64,000 nucleotides of DNA from CAVOEB01 sp965249645 (GCA_965249645.1 CBDFML010000008.1:124001-188000), one strand, 5' to 3'; positions 18,048 to 27,864 are shown, numbered from the stretch's first letter. Program-made: numbers and translations. The notes: a model not told the origin generated them from the letters alone.

Positions 18048-19286
18048 ATGAAGCAGCAACACGTGTGGCCCGAGGGCCATTGGAACTGGCCGATTCCGGT
18101 TAGTCACAAGCACGGAGTTCGCTGCGGGCAAATGCTCTGGGTCGGCGGGCAGGTCGATCTCACGCCCGAGGGCGCGGTGTGCAACCCCGGTGACCTCGAC
18201 GCCCAGATCCCCAACGCGATGGCCGCAATGGGGCGGGTGCTGAGCGATCTCGGTGCGGATGTCGGCGATCTCGTCAAACTGCTCTGCTTTTACGTCAACG
18301 GCGGTTCGGTCGATGAGGCCGCGTTCCTGAACTCCGTTGCCGCCTGCCTGCCGTTGGATGTCAAATGCGCCGTGACGGCCGTTCCCGTGCCCTATCTTGC
18401 CTATCCGGGCATGGCAGTGGAGATCGAGGGTATCGCGATGCGGGGCGAACAGGGCGAGGCACTCTCGCGCATTCACGTCGACGGTGCACCCGGCCTTATG
18501 GCTGTGCCCGCGCCGTTCGTCCACGCGCTCCAATGCGGTAAGATGATCTTCGTATCGGGCCAGTCGCCCATGACCGACGAGGGCGAGGTGCTGTTTGCCG
18601 GCGACATCGTCACCCAGACAAAGCAGGTCATGAAGCAGCACGCCGCGTTGTTGGGCGCCTTGGGCGCCGACCTCGACGACGCGGTCAAGCTCAACCGCTG
18701 GTACGTCGGTCATGGCAGCGAGGCGGATTTCGAGCCCGCGGCGCTCGCCTGCGGTGCGCATTTCAGCGAGCCGGGTCCTTGCGGCACCGGCATCCCCATT
18801 CCCCGCCACGCGGTGGCGGGTCAGCAGATCAAGATCGAGCTTATTTGTATGCGCGGCGAGGACGGCGCGCGACTCGCACGGCGGCACGTTTGGCCGGAGA
18901 GCCTGTGGGACTGGACCATCGACCTGCCCTACAAGCACGGCCTGAAATGCCATGACATGATCTTCCTGGGCGGTCAGGTCTCGCTCGACAAGGCGGGCCA
19001 CGCGTTCAGCCCCGACGAGCTTGCGGCCCAGACCCGCACGGCGATGACCCATATCGGCACGATCCTGGGCGAGCTGGGTGCGGGTTACGCCGACGTCTGC
19101 AAGGTCATCGCCTATTACGAGGGCAAGTGCGGCCAGGATACTTTGCACGAGAACCTCGCCATCCCTTCGTCTTGCTTTGCCGAGCCCGGCCCGGCGACCA
19201 CGGGGATCCCGTTCCCCCGGCTCGCCTATCCCGGCATGGTGATCGAAATAGCCGTCATCGCCATGACGGAGCCAGACGAGGGTTAA
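18048..19286 (+). CDS. Protein with three tandem RidA/YjgF-like domains
   Basis: The 412-residue protein is built from three Rid-fold units, roughly residues 1-135, 140-275 and 280-412. Units one and three both open with HVWPE..W.W and continue KHG..C..M..GGQV. Each ends with a P-x-P...(A)G..I.IE strand (VPVPYLAYPGMAVEIEGIAM, IPIPRHAVAGQQIKIELICM, FPRLAYPGMVIEIAVIAM). RidA enzymes deaminate reactive enamines/imines with an arginine in this strand region. By eye alignment that Arg is Thr in all three units, so the activity may differ. Normal RidA proteins have one domain of about 130 residues. Confidence 0.8.
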   Translation: MKQQHVWPEGHWNWPIPVSHKHGVRCGQMLWVGGQVDLTPEGAVCNPGDLDAQIPNAMAAMGRVLSDLGADVGDLVKLLCFYVNGGSVDEAAFLNSVAACLPLDVKCAVTAVPVPYLAYPGMAVEIEGIAMRGEQGEALSRIHVDGAPGLMAVPAPFVHALQCGKMIFVSGQSPMTDEGEVLFAGDIVTQTKQVMKQHAALLGALGADLDDAVKLNRWYVGHGSEADFEPAALACGAHFSEPGPCGTGIPIPRHAVAGQQIKIELICMRGEDGARLARRHVWPESLWDWTIDLPYKHGLKCHDMIFLGGQVSLDKAGHAFSPDELAAQTRTAMTHIGTILGELGAGYADVCKVIAYYEGKCGQDTLHENLAIPSSCFAEPGPATTGIPFPRLAYPGMVIEIAVIAMTEPDEG

Positions 19287-20212
19287 TCGCCTCGCCTGTG
19301 AGTTACAGCGTGGGCGGTGCGGGTAACCAACCAGATGCTGACCATCAGAAGCGCCAACGCGCCCCACACCCAGGGGCTGTGGCGTTCGGCGAAGATCAGG
19401 ATGCCCCAACCGACACCCGCGAGCGTCGCCAGATAATCGAACAGGCTCAGATAAACTGCATCGGCAACCCGCGCGAGCTCCATTCCGAAGCACCAGATCA
19501 GGGCCATCGCCGGCATGACCACGAGCAACGCAATTTGAGCCGCATCGAGCGGCCCGTCGAAGGCCCATGCTCCGTGCACGCCCAACATGAGGGGCAGGAT
19601 CAGCAGCGCGGCAAAGCACAGGATGCCGGCCGCGAACTGTACCGCCGTGCTGTCAGGGGGCCGGAGCCGCACGGCGCCGATATTGCCACACCCGAGTGCC
19701 ATCGGCGCGGCGAGCGCAATCAGTACCCAGAGCGCCATGCCCCGCTCGGGCAAGCTGGTCTCGGGCAGCAGAATCAACAACACGCCTGCGATGCCCAGTA
19801 CCAAGCCTGCAAGACGCCACAGATTGAAGCGCTCCATGCGTAAAGTCAGTGCGATCAGCAGGGTCATGATCGGAGAGATTGAAATGGTCAGGCTCACGAT
19901 TCCGGCGGGCAGCTTGGGTGCGACGAAGGCGAAGATGACCGGCGGGATCAACCCGCCCGTCACCGCCATCGCAAGATAGGAAAGGCTGTGGCGCAGACTC
20001 CACCGGGGCAACCGGCGTCGGAGGGCGCTATAGGCCAAAATGCAGACCGCGGCGCCGAAAATCTGCCAGAACGCGAAGGCGAGGAAGGGCACGCCGCCGG
20101 TGATCGAAAGCCGGGTCAGCGAAACGACCAAACCGAAGAGTACGCCCGTGGCGACGAGCAGGCCCAGTGCGTAGAACCGGCGTGAGGTGCCGGCCTCGAT
20201 TTTTTTGATCAC
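19283..20212 (-). CDS. EamA/DMT-superfamily exporter
   Basis: The 309-residue protein has ten predicted membrane helices in two EamA repeats. Typical segments are GVLFGLVVSLTRLSITGGVP, LPAGIVSLTISISPIMTLLI and LARVADAVYLSLFDYLATLA. These are metabolite or amino-acid exporters with no substrate readable from sequence. It starts with GTG. Its TAA stop overlaps the RidA-like gene stop within TTAA. It directly follows the MaoC gene with 13 bases between. Confidence 0.83.
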   Translation of the reverse strand: MIKKIEAGTSRRFYALGLLVATGVLFGLVVSLTRLSITGGVPFLAFAFWQIFGAAVCILAYSALRRRLPRWSLRHSLSYLAMAVTGGLIPPVIFAFVAPKLPAGIVSLTISISPIMTLLIALTLRMERFNLWRLAGLVLGIAGVLLILLPETSLPERGMALWVLIALAAPMALGCGNIGAVRLRPPDSTAVQFAAGILCFAALLILPLMLGVHGAWAFDGPLDAAQIALLVVMPAMALIWCFGMELARVADAVYLSLFDYLATLAGVGWGILIFAERHSPWVWGALALLMVSIWLVTRTAHAVTHRRGD

Positions 20213-20225
20213 TACCCGCGGGCCT

Positions 20226-21281
20226 TCAGGCCCGGCGCGGCATCAGCGCCCAATAGTCGAGGTCGAGCACCACGCTTTCCTGGTAGCTCTTCGGGTCGAT
20301 CCGGTCGGGGAAATCGCTGCAGGCATGGTCCTTTGCCGCCACGAGGCGCAGGCGGATCGCGCCGACATCGTCGCGTCCCGCGAGTTCAACCTTTTCGAGC
20401 ACTTCGCTCCAGGCGTAGATCGTATCGCCCGCGAAGCTGGGTGCGACATGCCGCCCGGCATTGATCGCTGCGATATGGAAGGCGTTGGCCAGCCCGTTGA
20501 ACGACAGCGCGCGCGCGAGGCTGATGATGTGGCCGCCATAGACGATGCGCCGGGCGAACCGACCCTGCGCCTCGACATGCTGGTTAAAATGCACCCGCGC
20601 GGTGTTCTGGTAGAGCTTGGCCGCCATCATATGCTCGGCGTCTTCGATGGTGAGCCCGTCCACATGGTCGATCTTTTCACCCGACGCGAAATCGTCCCAC
20701 AGGTGGGGTGAGCCCGCGAGCGAGGTGTTGTAGGCTTCGAGATGCAACCCGTCGGGAACGATCAGGGCGCCCGGTTCCACCGCTTCGGGCAGATCTGGCA
20801 CCACCGCCTCGGGTGCGGGCGCACCGCTCTCGCGCTTGGGCACCATCACCCAGCGATGGAAGTCGAGCACCATCTCGGCCCGCTGGTTGACACCCGAGGT
20901 GCGGACATAGACGACGCCGGTTCTGGCGTTGGAGTTTTCCTTCACGCCGACCACTGTCGAGCGCGCCGAGAGGGTGTCGCCGGCATAGACCGCCGCGCCG
21001 AAACGAAGGCCCGCATAGCCGAGATTGGCGACGGCGTTCAAAGAGACGTCCGGTACCGATTTGCCAAATACCATGTGAAACACCAGCAAATCGTCGAGCG
21101 GCGCTGCGGCAAAGCCCAGGCTGCGTGCGAAGGGCTCCGAGCTGTGAACCGGAAAGCGCGCCCCCGTCAGCGCGGTGTAAAGTGCCGCGTCGCCTGCCGT
21201 AACCGTGCGCGGGGTGGCGTGGATCAGCTCGATACCGGCCGTGAAGTCCTCGAAGAACGATCCAGCCGCGGTCTTGCTCAT
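20226..21281 (-). CDS. mch: MaoC-like dehydratase, mesaconyl-CoA hydratase type
   Basis: The 351-residue double-hotdog protein starts MSKTAAGSFFEDFTAGIEL. The length and paired hotdog layout (first unit to about residue 150, second with YGGHIISLARALSFNGLANA and SFAGDTIYAWSEVL) fit mesaconyl-CoA hydratase, which hydrates mesaconyl-C1-CoA to beta-methylmalyl-CoA in the ethylmalonyl-CoA pathway. The CitE-family gene 24 bases upstream on the same strand would supply the next step. Other (R)-specific enoyl-CoA hydratases are possible but usually shorter. Confidence 0.78.
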   Translation of the reverse strand: MSKTAAGSFFEDFTAGIELIHATPRTVTAGDAALYTALTGARFPVHSSEPFARSLGFAAAPLDDLLVFHMVFGKSVPDVSLNAVANLGYAGLRFGAAVYAGDTLSARSTVVGVKENSNARTGVVYVRTSGVNQRAEMVLDFHRWVMVPKRESGAPAPEAVVPDLPEAVEPGALIVPDGLHLEAYNTSLAGSPHLWDDFASGEKIDHVDGLTIEDAEHMMAAKLYQNTARVHFNQHVEAQGRFARRIVYGGHIISLARALSFNGLANAFHIAAINAGRHVAPSFAGDTIYAWSEVLEKVELAGRDDVGAIRLRLVAAKDHACSDFPDRIDPKSYQESVVLDLDYWALMPRRA

Positions 21282-21305
21282 GGGCGTGACTTCATCGGTT
21301 CGCGG

Positions 21306-22205
21306 TCAGCTCGCCACAGCCGCCTCGTTGGCTGCCTCCAGTTCGGCGATGGCCTCGGCCAGTGCGATCTGGCGGCTTGCGGCCTCGACATGGAGGTTCT
21401 CGATCAATCGGCCGTCGACCACCACGACTCCCTTGCCCTCGGCCTCTGCTTCCGCGTGGGCCTTGATGATGCGGCGCGAGAATCCGACTTCGTCCTCGCT
21501 TGGCGCGAAGGCGGTATTGGCCGGCCCGACTTGCTTGGGATGGATCAGAGTCTTGCCGTCGAAGCCGAACTCCACGCCCTGCTGGCAGGATTTGAGAAAA
21601 CCTTCGTCATCGCTCAGGTTGAGGTGGACGCCGTCGACCACCGCAATTCCCACAGCGCGTGCGGCGAGCACGCACATCGACAGGCTGGCGAGGAACGGCA
21701 AGCGCAACGACGTGTGGCTCGCGTGGAGGTCCTTGGCGAGGTCCGAGGTGCCCATGATGAAGCCGCCAAGCCGGGGGCTTGCGCCAGAGATGCGCTCCGC
21801 GTGCAGGATGCCGAGCGGAGTTTCCATCATGCACCAGATCAGCATGGTCTCGGGCGCACCATTTACGTCGAGGATGTTGAGCATCGAGCGCACCACGCCG
21901 GGCCCCTCGACTTTGGGCAACAGCACGCCGTCGGCGCCGCTGCGCGCAACGGCCACGATGTCCTCGTGGCCCCAAGGTGTGGCCAGTCCGTTGACCCGGA
22001 TCAGGATTTCGCGCCCGCCATAACCGCCCGCGCGCACCGCGTCGCAAACCTGCGCACGCGCCTCGTCCTTGGCGTCGGGGGCGACCGAATCCTCGAGGTC
22101 GAGGATCAGCGTGTCGGCGGGCAGTGTCTTGGCCTTTTCCAACGCGCGAGCATTCGAGCCCGGCATATAGAGAACGCTGCGGCGAGGTCTTACGCGGCCC
22201 GGCAT
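21306..22205 (-). CDS. CitE-family CoA lyase, malyl-CoA/beta-methylmalyl-CoA lyase type
   Basis: A 299-residue TIM-barrel lyase starting MPGRVRPRRSVLYMPGSNAR. The CitE signature TLILDLEDSVAPDAKDEAR holds the metal-binding acidic residues, and LIRVNGLATPWGHEDI, LIWCMMETPLGIL and FGFDGKTLIHPKQV follow. With the MaoC partner it fits Mcl1, which cleaves beta-methylmalyl-CoA to glyoxylate and propionyl-CoA, or malyl-CoA. It could instead be a related citramalyl-CoA lyase. It is divergent from pdxY. Confidence 0.78.
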   Translation of the reverse strand: MPGRVRPRRSVLYMPGSNARALEKAKTLPADTLILDLEDSVAPDAKDEARAQVCDAVRAGGYGGREILIRVNGLATPWGHEDIVAVARSGADGVLLPKVEGPGVVRSMLNILDVNGAPETMLIWCMMETPLGILHAERISGASPRLGGFIMGTSDLAKDLHASHTSLRLPFLASLSMCVLAARAVGIAVVDGVHLNLSDDEGFLKSCQQGVEFGFDGKTLIHPKQVGPANTAFAPSEDEVGFSRRIIKAHAEAEAEGKGVVVVDGRLIENLHVEAASRQIALAEAIAELEAANEAAVAS

Positions 22206-22224
22206 TTTCTGGGTCTCCCTGTTC

Positions 22225-22255
22225 TTGCTTCCCTACTTGCGCGCTAAACTATAAC
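22225..22255 (+). promoter_or_regulatory. Possible promoter of pdxY
   Basis: TTGCTT (22225-22230) and TATAAC (22250-22255) on the plus strand, with a long 19-base spacer, in the 116-base divergent region between the CitE and pdxY genes. The -10 is good and the spacing is poor. Confidence 0.35.
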
Positions 22256-22321
22256 CGAGTTCAACACCCCGCAAGGCTCGGGCCCGGTTTGGCCGGGGTA
22301 GGGCGGGAAGGACAAACCACG

Positions 22322-23185
22322 ATGGCCATTCTCTCGATCCAGTCCCAGGTCTCGGTGGGCCATGCGGGCAACAGCGCGGCGGTATTCCCGATCCAGCGCC
22401 TCGGCCTCGAGGTCTGGCCTGTGAGCACGACCCTGCTCTCGAACCATCGGGGTTTCCCCCGCTGGCGGGGTTTTACCCCCGATGCCTCGCAACTCGCTGA
22501 TATCCTGCTCGGCATCGAGCAACACGGCGCGCTCGAGGCGTGTCGCGCGGTACTGGTGGGCTATCTGGGTGGTGCGCCCCAAGCGGAGGTCATCGCCGGG
22601 GCCGTCTCCAGGATTCGCGCGGCCAACGCCGATGCGCTGTTCTGCCTCGACCCCGTGATGGGCGAAAAGGAGACCGGCCTCTATGTGGATGCCGGTATCC
22701 CCGAGATCATCACCGGCCAGCTGTTGCCGCTTGCCGACGTCCTCACACCCAACCTGTTTGAGCTCGAATATCTTTCGGGCAAGCCCGTGGAGTCCCTCGA
22801 CCAGGCGCTAATTGCCGCCGATTCGCTTCGAGAGCGGGGGCCCGAGGTCGTGATCTGCACCTCGTACGCGCTGGGGGGCGATAGGCTGGATCGGGTCGCA
22901 ACGCTTGCCGTCTCGGGCTCGGGCACATGGCGGGTCGAGACGCCGCGCTTTACGATCCCCGATCATCTCTCGGGTACGGGCGATGCCTTTGCGGCCATAT
23001 TTCTTACCCGCTATCTCGATACCGGCTCGGTGTCCCGCGCCCTCTCCCATGCCGTTTCCGCCGTTTACGGCTTGATCCGGGCGACGCTCGAGGCCGATCC
23101 GGGTGCCGACGAGCTACACCTCATTGCTGCGCAGGATGAAATCGTCGTGCCGTCGATCGTCTTCGACGCCGAGGTTGTGCGCTAG
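22322..23185 (+). CDS. pdxY: Pyridoxal kinase
   Basis: The 287-residue ribokinase-family enzyme phosphorylates pyridoxal to PLP in the salvage pathway. MAILSIQSQVSVGHAGNSAA is the usual start. Also visible are LCLDP-type FCLDPVMGEKETGLYVD, DVLTPNLFELEYLSGK and the catalytic-aspartate motif DHLSGTGDAFAAIFLTRYL. A GGAAGGA ribosome site precedes the ATG. Its TAG stop overlaps that of the convergent glycosyltransferase gene in CTAG. Confidence 0.92.
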   Translation: MAILSIQSQVSVGHAGNSAAVFPIQRLGLEVWPVSTTLLSNHRGFPRWRGFTPDASQLADILLGIEQHGALEACRAVLVGYLGGAPQAEVIAGAVSRIRAANADALFCLDPVMGEKETGLYVDAGIPEIITGQLLPLADVLTPNLFELEYLSGKPVESLDQALIAADSLRERGPEVVICTSYALGGDRLDRVATLAVSGSGTWRVETPRFTIPDHLSGTGDAFAAIFLTRYLDTGSVSRALSHAVSAVYGLIRATLEADPGADELHLIAAQDEIVVPSIVFDAEVVR

Positions 23186-25377
23186 GCGGCATCGTCGCAC
23201 CAGGTTCGCCACATCGCGCGGATGGCGGCCTCGACGGTGCGCGCAAAACCGGCCTCGTCGGTCAACGGTGATGCTCGCATCCGTTCTCGCATTTCGTGCC
23301 GCAGCGTCGCCAGCCGTGCTGGATCGTTCGCGAGCTCGACGGCAATCTCGACATAGGTCTTCAGGCTGTCGGCGACCAGCTCGTCGAGATCGAGTTGATC
23401 GAGCAAACTAGCCCCGACCCGTCCGATATGACGCGCACCCGCATGAGTGATGACGGGAACGCCCATCCATAACGCCTCGCAGCTGGTCGTGGTGCCGGTA
23501 TAGGGCGCGCTATCGAGCGCAATGTCGATTTCCTGGTAGCGGCCGAGATGATCGGCGAGCTGTTCCTCGAAGCCCCGTAAGACGATGCGCTCCGCCGTCA
23601 CGCCCCGCCCGGCGAGCGCTTCGAGCAAACCCTCCCGCACCGCCGGGTCGTCCAGGGCCTCGGTCTTGATGACGAGGCGCGCATTTGGCAGGCGCGCGAG
23701 AATGGTGGTCCAGGCGTCGAGCAATTCGGGCGACAGTTTGGCGAGGGTGTTGAACGAGCCGAAGGTGATTGGTCTGCCCGCCGCCGAGGGCGGCGGCGCT
23801 ACATCCGGTGCGTCGGCGGGCGGGCGGTAGCAGAGGAAGCCGTTTACCAAGCGGACGAGGGCTTCGCTGTGCCAGCGGTCGGCATCGCCAGGCGGATCGG
23901 CGACCGCGTCGCTCAGGCGGTATCCGATTTGCGCCAGCCCGGTGGTATCGGGATAACCCAGCCAACTCGCCTGGACTGGCGCGGGCGCGTGGGCGAACAG
24001 ACAAAGCCTGTGGCGCGCTGTGTGGCCCGCAAGATCGACCAGAATGTCGACGCCATCTTCGCGCACGAGGTCTGCGGCTTTGCCGTCGTCGAGGCCGTGA
24101 ATGTCGCGCCATGCGGGGCAAAACTCGCGCAACTGCGCGGTCACGCTGTCGGGCTGGGCGACATCGGCATAACAGATCGGCTCGACGACCGTGCGGTCGT
24201 GGGCGGCAAGCAGCGGTTCGACGAAGAAGGCCACGGAATGGCGGCGCAAATCGGGTGAGACGTAACCGATTCGAAGGACGCGCTCCGGATCGCGGGAATT
24301 GCCGTAGGGTCGGGTCGCGACATTCGTGGTATTGCGCGCCGCCCAGGCGCGGTGCGCCTCGAGCACCGCCTCCGGATTGGGCTCGGCTCGGTAGTGGCGA
24401 AAGAAGAGCAGGTTGCTGTGGGCGTCGAGATAGTCGGGCTTGAGAGCCAGCGCGCGCTCAAGATGTTCGAGCGACTCTTCGACGTGGCCCTGATCCTTCA
24501 GCGCTACCGCGAGACCGTTATGCGCCTCGGCGTAACCGGGATCGAGTTCGAGTGCCCGGCGGTAACCGGCGACCGCGCTGGCGAGATCGCGCAGGCCCCG
24601 GCGCGCGACACCGAGGTTGTAATGGCTGCGCGGCAGCTCGGGGTCAAGCGCGAGAGCCTTCTCGTAGCAAGGCACCGCCTCAGTCAGTCGGTTATCTCCC
24701 TGATAGGCGTTGCCCAGAAGATGCCAGCCGTGGGCCATGTCGGGCTTGATGTGCAGGCCTGCCTTGTAGCTCTCTATTGCCTCGGCGGCCCGGCCCAGCG
24801 CCTCCAGGGCGAAGCCCAGTCCGAGATGAGCCGCCGGCCGGCTCGCGTCCTCGGCGATTACCTTGCGCAAGCCCTCGACGGCCTCCTCGGATCGCCCCTG
24901 GTCCTGGCGGATCAGCGAGAGGATTTCGAGCCCCTCGACGGAGCCGGGTTCGAGTTCGAGAAGACGTTCCTGCAACCGGGCGGCATCGTCATAGCGCTTG
25001 GCAAGGCGATGGATCCAGACCAGGGTGCGCAAACTGTCCCGGTTGTCGGGGTCCAGCGCAAGCGCACAGTCGTAGGCGGCGGCGGCCTCATCGAGTGCAC
25101 TCCTTGCGCGCAGGGTATTGCCCAGACTGTGATGAAACGGTGCGCGGTCGGGATCGAGATGAAGCGCTGCGCGAAAGTGGGCCTCGGCGGTCTCGGTTGC
25201 GCCGAGCTGGATCGCGAGAATGCCCAAAAAATGGTGAGCGTCGGGAAACTCCGGTCAGGTATCAAGCGCCTCGCGTGCCCGTGCCTCGGCGCCGCTGCCA
25301 TCGCCTGCCTGGTGGCACTCGATGGCGGCGCGCAACGCCACGCGTGCGGATTGCTGAGCGGTCTCGGTCGCGCTCAC
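23182..25377 (-). CDS. TPR protein with OGT-like glycosyltransferase domain (GT41), in-frame TGA near start
   Basis: From the GTG at 25377 the frame codes 731 residues with TGA at codon 41 (25255-25257). After it, the frame is open to 23182. The N-terminal half has repeated TPR units (for example ALDPELPRSHYNLGVARRGL, LDPGYAEAHNGLAVALKDQG). The C-terminal half matches GT41: RIGYVSPDLRRHSVAFFVEP, LVDLAGHTARHRLCLFAHAP, PVQASWLGYPDTTGL, FGSFNTLAKLSPELL and DIALDSAPYTGTTTSCEALW. Such enzymes transfer GlcNAc-type sugars to proteins. Translation could restart at TTG 25227. The GTG overlaps the upstream gene stop (GTGA). Confidence 0.8.
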
Positions 25378-26777
25378 GCCGGATCGCCGCTATTGGCAGC
25401 AGTATCGCCGGCGCGCGCTTTTAACGCTTCGGCAAGGCGGCGAAGCGGTTTGCTCCAGTCGTTCGGGCGATCCTGACGAAACAGTTGCAGGCTAGGGTAC
25501 CAGGGGGAATCGTCGCGATCGAGCAGCCAACGCCAGTCGGGCACATAGGGGAGCAGTACCCAGACCGGCTTGCCGAGCGCGCCGGCAAGATGGGCGGGCG
25601 AGGTGTCGACGGTGATCAGCAGGTCGAGCACCTCGAGGACGATTGCGGTATCGGCGAAATCCTTGATCGACTCCGAGAGATCGGTGATCAGCCCGTCGCA
25701 GCCGGCGGCACGCAGGTCGCCGCTGCGCGGGCCGAACTGGAGGCTGAAAAAGAAAATGTCCCTGAGGCCCAGCAGGCCGACGAGGGATTCAAACTCGAGA
25801 CTGCGGTTGTGGTCGTTCTTGTGGCTGGGTTTTCCCGCCCAGACGAGACCCACCTTGAGGCCGCCGGTCAAAGCCGTGAGCTGATCGCGGAGCTGTTCGG
25901 CGCGTCCCCGGTCTGCGGAAAGATACGGGATATCGCACGAAATGGTTCCGCCCGTGGTGCCGAGGATGCCGGGCAGGCTGAGCAGCGGGGCGTGGGTATC
26001 GAAGGCGGGCAGCACGCCGCCCTGGGGTATGATTTCTCCGACCCCGTCCAGACTTTCGAACAGGCGAACGAGGGGCGGCTGGCATTCGAGCAGGACGCGG
26101 CCGCCCCGCGCCGCGACGAGCGGAGCGTAACGGGCGAACTGGATCGAATCGCCCATGCCCTGCTCGGCGTGGAGAAGGATGGTGCGCCCGTCGAGGTCGC
26201 CGCCGTCCCAAAGCGGTTGTGAAAGCTCGCGCGGCGCATGCTCCGCCAAGCGCCAGCGCCACTCGTATTCGGGCCAGCCCCGAGCAAAGTCTCCCGCGAC
26301 CAGCCAGGCCAGCGCCCGGTCCCAGTGGGCATCCACATGATCGGGGTTTTTCACCAGTACCGTATCGAAGCAGCCCAGTGCGTCGTCGATTCGGCGCTGA
26401 TCCTTGAGCGCGATGCCAAGGTTGTAGTGCGCTTCGATGAAGTCGGGATCGAGCGCGATTGCCCGGCGGTGGCAAGCCTCCGCTTCGGCAAAGCGCCCCA
26501 ACGCGCGCAGTGCGTTGCCCAGGTTGGAGTGGGTGCCGGCGTTATCGGGTGACTCGGCGAGCGCTCGACAATAGGCGGCGACGGCAGCCTAGAATTTGCC
26601 CTAGGCGCGCAGTGCGACACCCAGATTGTTGCAGCATTGTCCGTGCCGGGATTGGAGCCGGAGCACACGGGAATAGCCCTCGATGGCGTCGTCGAGACGG
26701 CCCTCTCGGTGCGCCTCCGTGGCGGCCTGGAATTCCTGCTCGGCGCGCTCGCGATCGGCGGTTGGCGGGGTCGGCAT
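25374..26777 (-). pseudogene. TPR protein with GT9-like glycosyltransferase domain, two in-frame TAG codons
   Basis: The frame from ATG 26777 (MPTPPTADRERAEQEFQAAT) to 25374 is 468 codons and carries TAG at codons 59 (26601-26603) and 63 (26589-26591), inside the TPR segment reading CNNLGVALRA-stop-GKF-stop-AAVAAY. One base change each (to CAG and GAG) would restore a good TPR. After the TPRs, from about residue 130, come EYEWRWRLAEHAPRELSQPL, LLHAEQGMGDSIQFARYAPL, KVGLVWAGKPSHKNDHNRSL and LLITVDTSPAHLAGALGKPV, typical of TPR proteins with a heptosyltransferase-like (GT9) domain. Translation might restart near TTG 26501. Confidence 0.7.
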
Positions 26778-26806
26778 CGGCGGCAGTCCTGCCCGGGCCC
26801 GCGCGC

Positions 26807-27832
26807 TCAGTCCGGCTCGTCGAGATAGCCCTGGATCAGCTCTTCGGCGATTTGGACGGCGTTGAGTGCCGCACCCTTGCGCAGGTTGTCGGAGACCACC
26901 CAGAGCGAGAGGCCGTTGGGCACGGTGGGATCTGCGCGCAGACGGGAGACAAAAGTCGCATCCTCGCCGACGCAGTCGACGGGCGTGATATAGCCGCCGT
27001 CCTCGTGCTCGTCGACAACCTCGATGCCGGACGCATCCACGAGGGCGCCGAGTGCCGTGGCGACGTCGATCGGCTCGTGGAACTCGAGATTGATCGCTTC
27101 GGCGTGGCCGACGAACACCGGCACGCGCACACAGGTGGCCGATATCGCTATATCCGGATCGAGAATCTTCTGGGTCTCGACCGCCATCTTCCACTCTTCC
27201 TTGGTCGCGCCGTCGGGCATGAAGTCGTCGATATGGGGGATCACGTTGAACTCGATGGGCTTGGAGAACTGCGCCGGCGAGGGATGTTCATTCATGAACA
27301 CCTTGCGGGTGTGCTCGAATAGCTCGTCCATCGCCGCATGTCCGGCACCCGAGACCGACTGGTAGGTGGCGACGACGACGCGCTTGATGCGAGCCAGGTC
27401 GTGCAGGGGCTTGAGCGCGACCACCATCTGCATGGTCGAGCAGTTCGGGTTGGCTACGATATTACGCTCGCGAAATCCGCCCAGCGCCTCGCGGTTGACC
27501 TCGGGCACCACGAGGGGCACGTCGGGATCCATGCGAAACCGGGAGGTGTTGTCGATGACGACGCAGCCCGCCTCGGCGGCGCGGGGCGCGTGCACGGCCG
27601 AGACCTTGGCGCCCGGTGAGAACAGCCCGATATCGACACCGGCAAAGTCGAAGTCCTCGAGCGCGCGGACTGTCAGAATATCGACCGGTCCGAACGAAAC
27701 CTCCCGGCCGATCGACTCGCGCGAGGCGAGCGCGATCACCTCGTCGGCGGGGAACTCCCGCTCCGAAAGAATTTGCAGAATTTCGCGGCCGACATTGCCC
27801 GTCGCGCCGACCACTGCAACTCGGTAGCCCAT
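26807..27832 (-). CDS. asd: Aspartate-semialdehyde dehydrogenase
   Basis: The 341-residue enzyme reduces aspartyl phosphate to the semialdehyde feeding lysine, threonine and methionine. MGYRVAVVGATGNVGREILQ is the NADP fold, NPNCSTMQMVVALKPLHDL holds the catalytic cysteine, TYQSVSGAGHAAMDEL follows, and RVPVFVGHAEAINLEF contains the substrate-binding Arg and catalytic His. A longer frame upstream overlaps leuB and was rejected. It follows leuB by 32 bases. Confidence 0.95.
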   Translation of the reverse strand: MGYRVAVVGATGNVGREILQILSEREFPADEVIALASRESIGREVSFGPVDILTVRALEDFDFAGVDIGLFSPGAKVSAVHAPRAAEAGCVVIDNTSRFRMDPDVPLVVPEVNREALGGFRERNIVANPNCSTMQMVVALKPLHDLARIKRVVVATYQSVSGAGHAAMDELFEHTRKVFMNEHPSPAQFSKPIEFNVIPHIDDFMPDGATKEEWKMAVETQKILDPDIAISATCVRVPVFVGHAEAINLEFHEPIDVATALGALVDASGIEVVDEHEDGGYITPVDCVGEDATFVSRLRADPTVPNGLSLWVVSDNLRKGAALNAVQIAEELIQGYLDEPD

Positions 27833-27864
27833 GCTGCGTTCCAAATCCTTGCGCGGGTGGCGGT

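Noticed and set aside
17721..19619. Minus-strand open frame of about 630 codons
   Set aside because: It is the shadow of the three-domain RidA gene.
26589..26603. TAG or TGA reassigned as sense codons in this organism
   Set aside because: All three stops end intact genes nearby (pdxY, ftsY and yejF end in TAG; many end in TGA or TAA), so a general code change is not supported.
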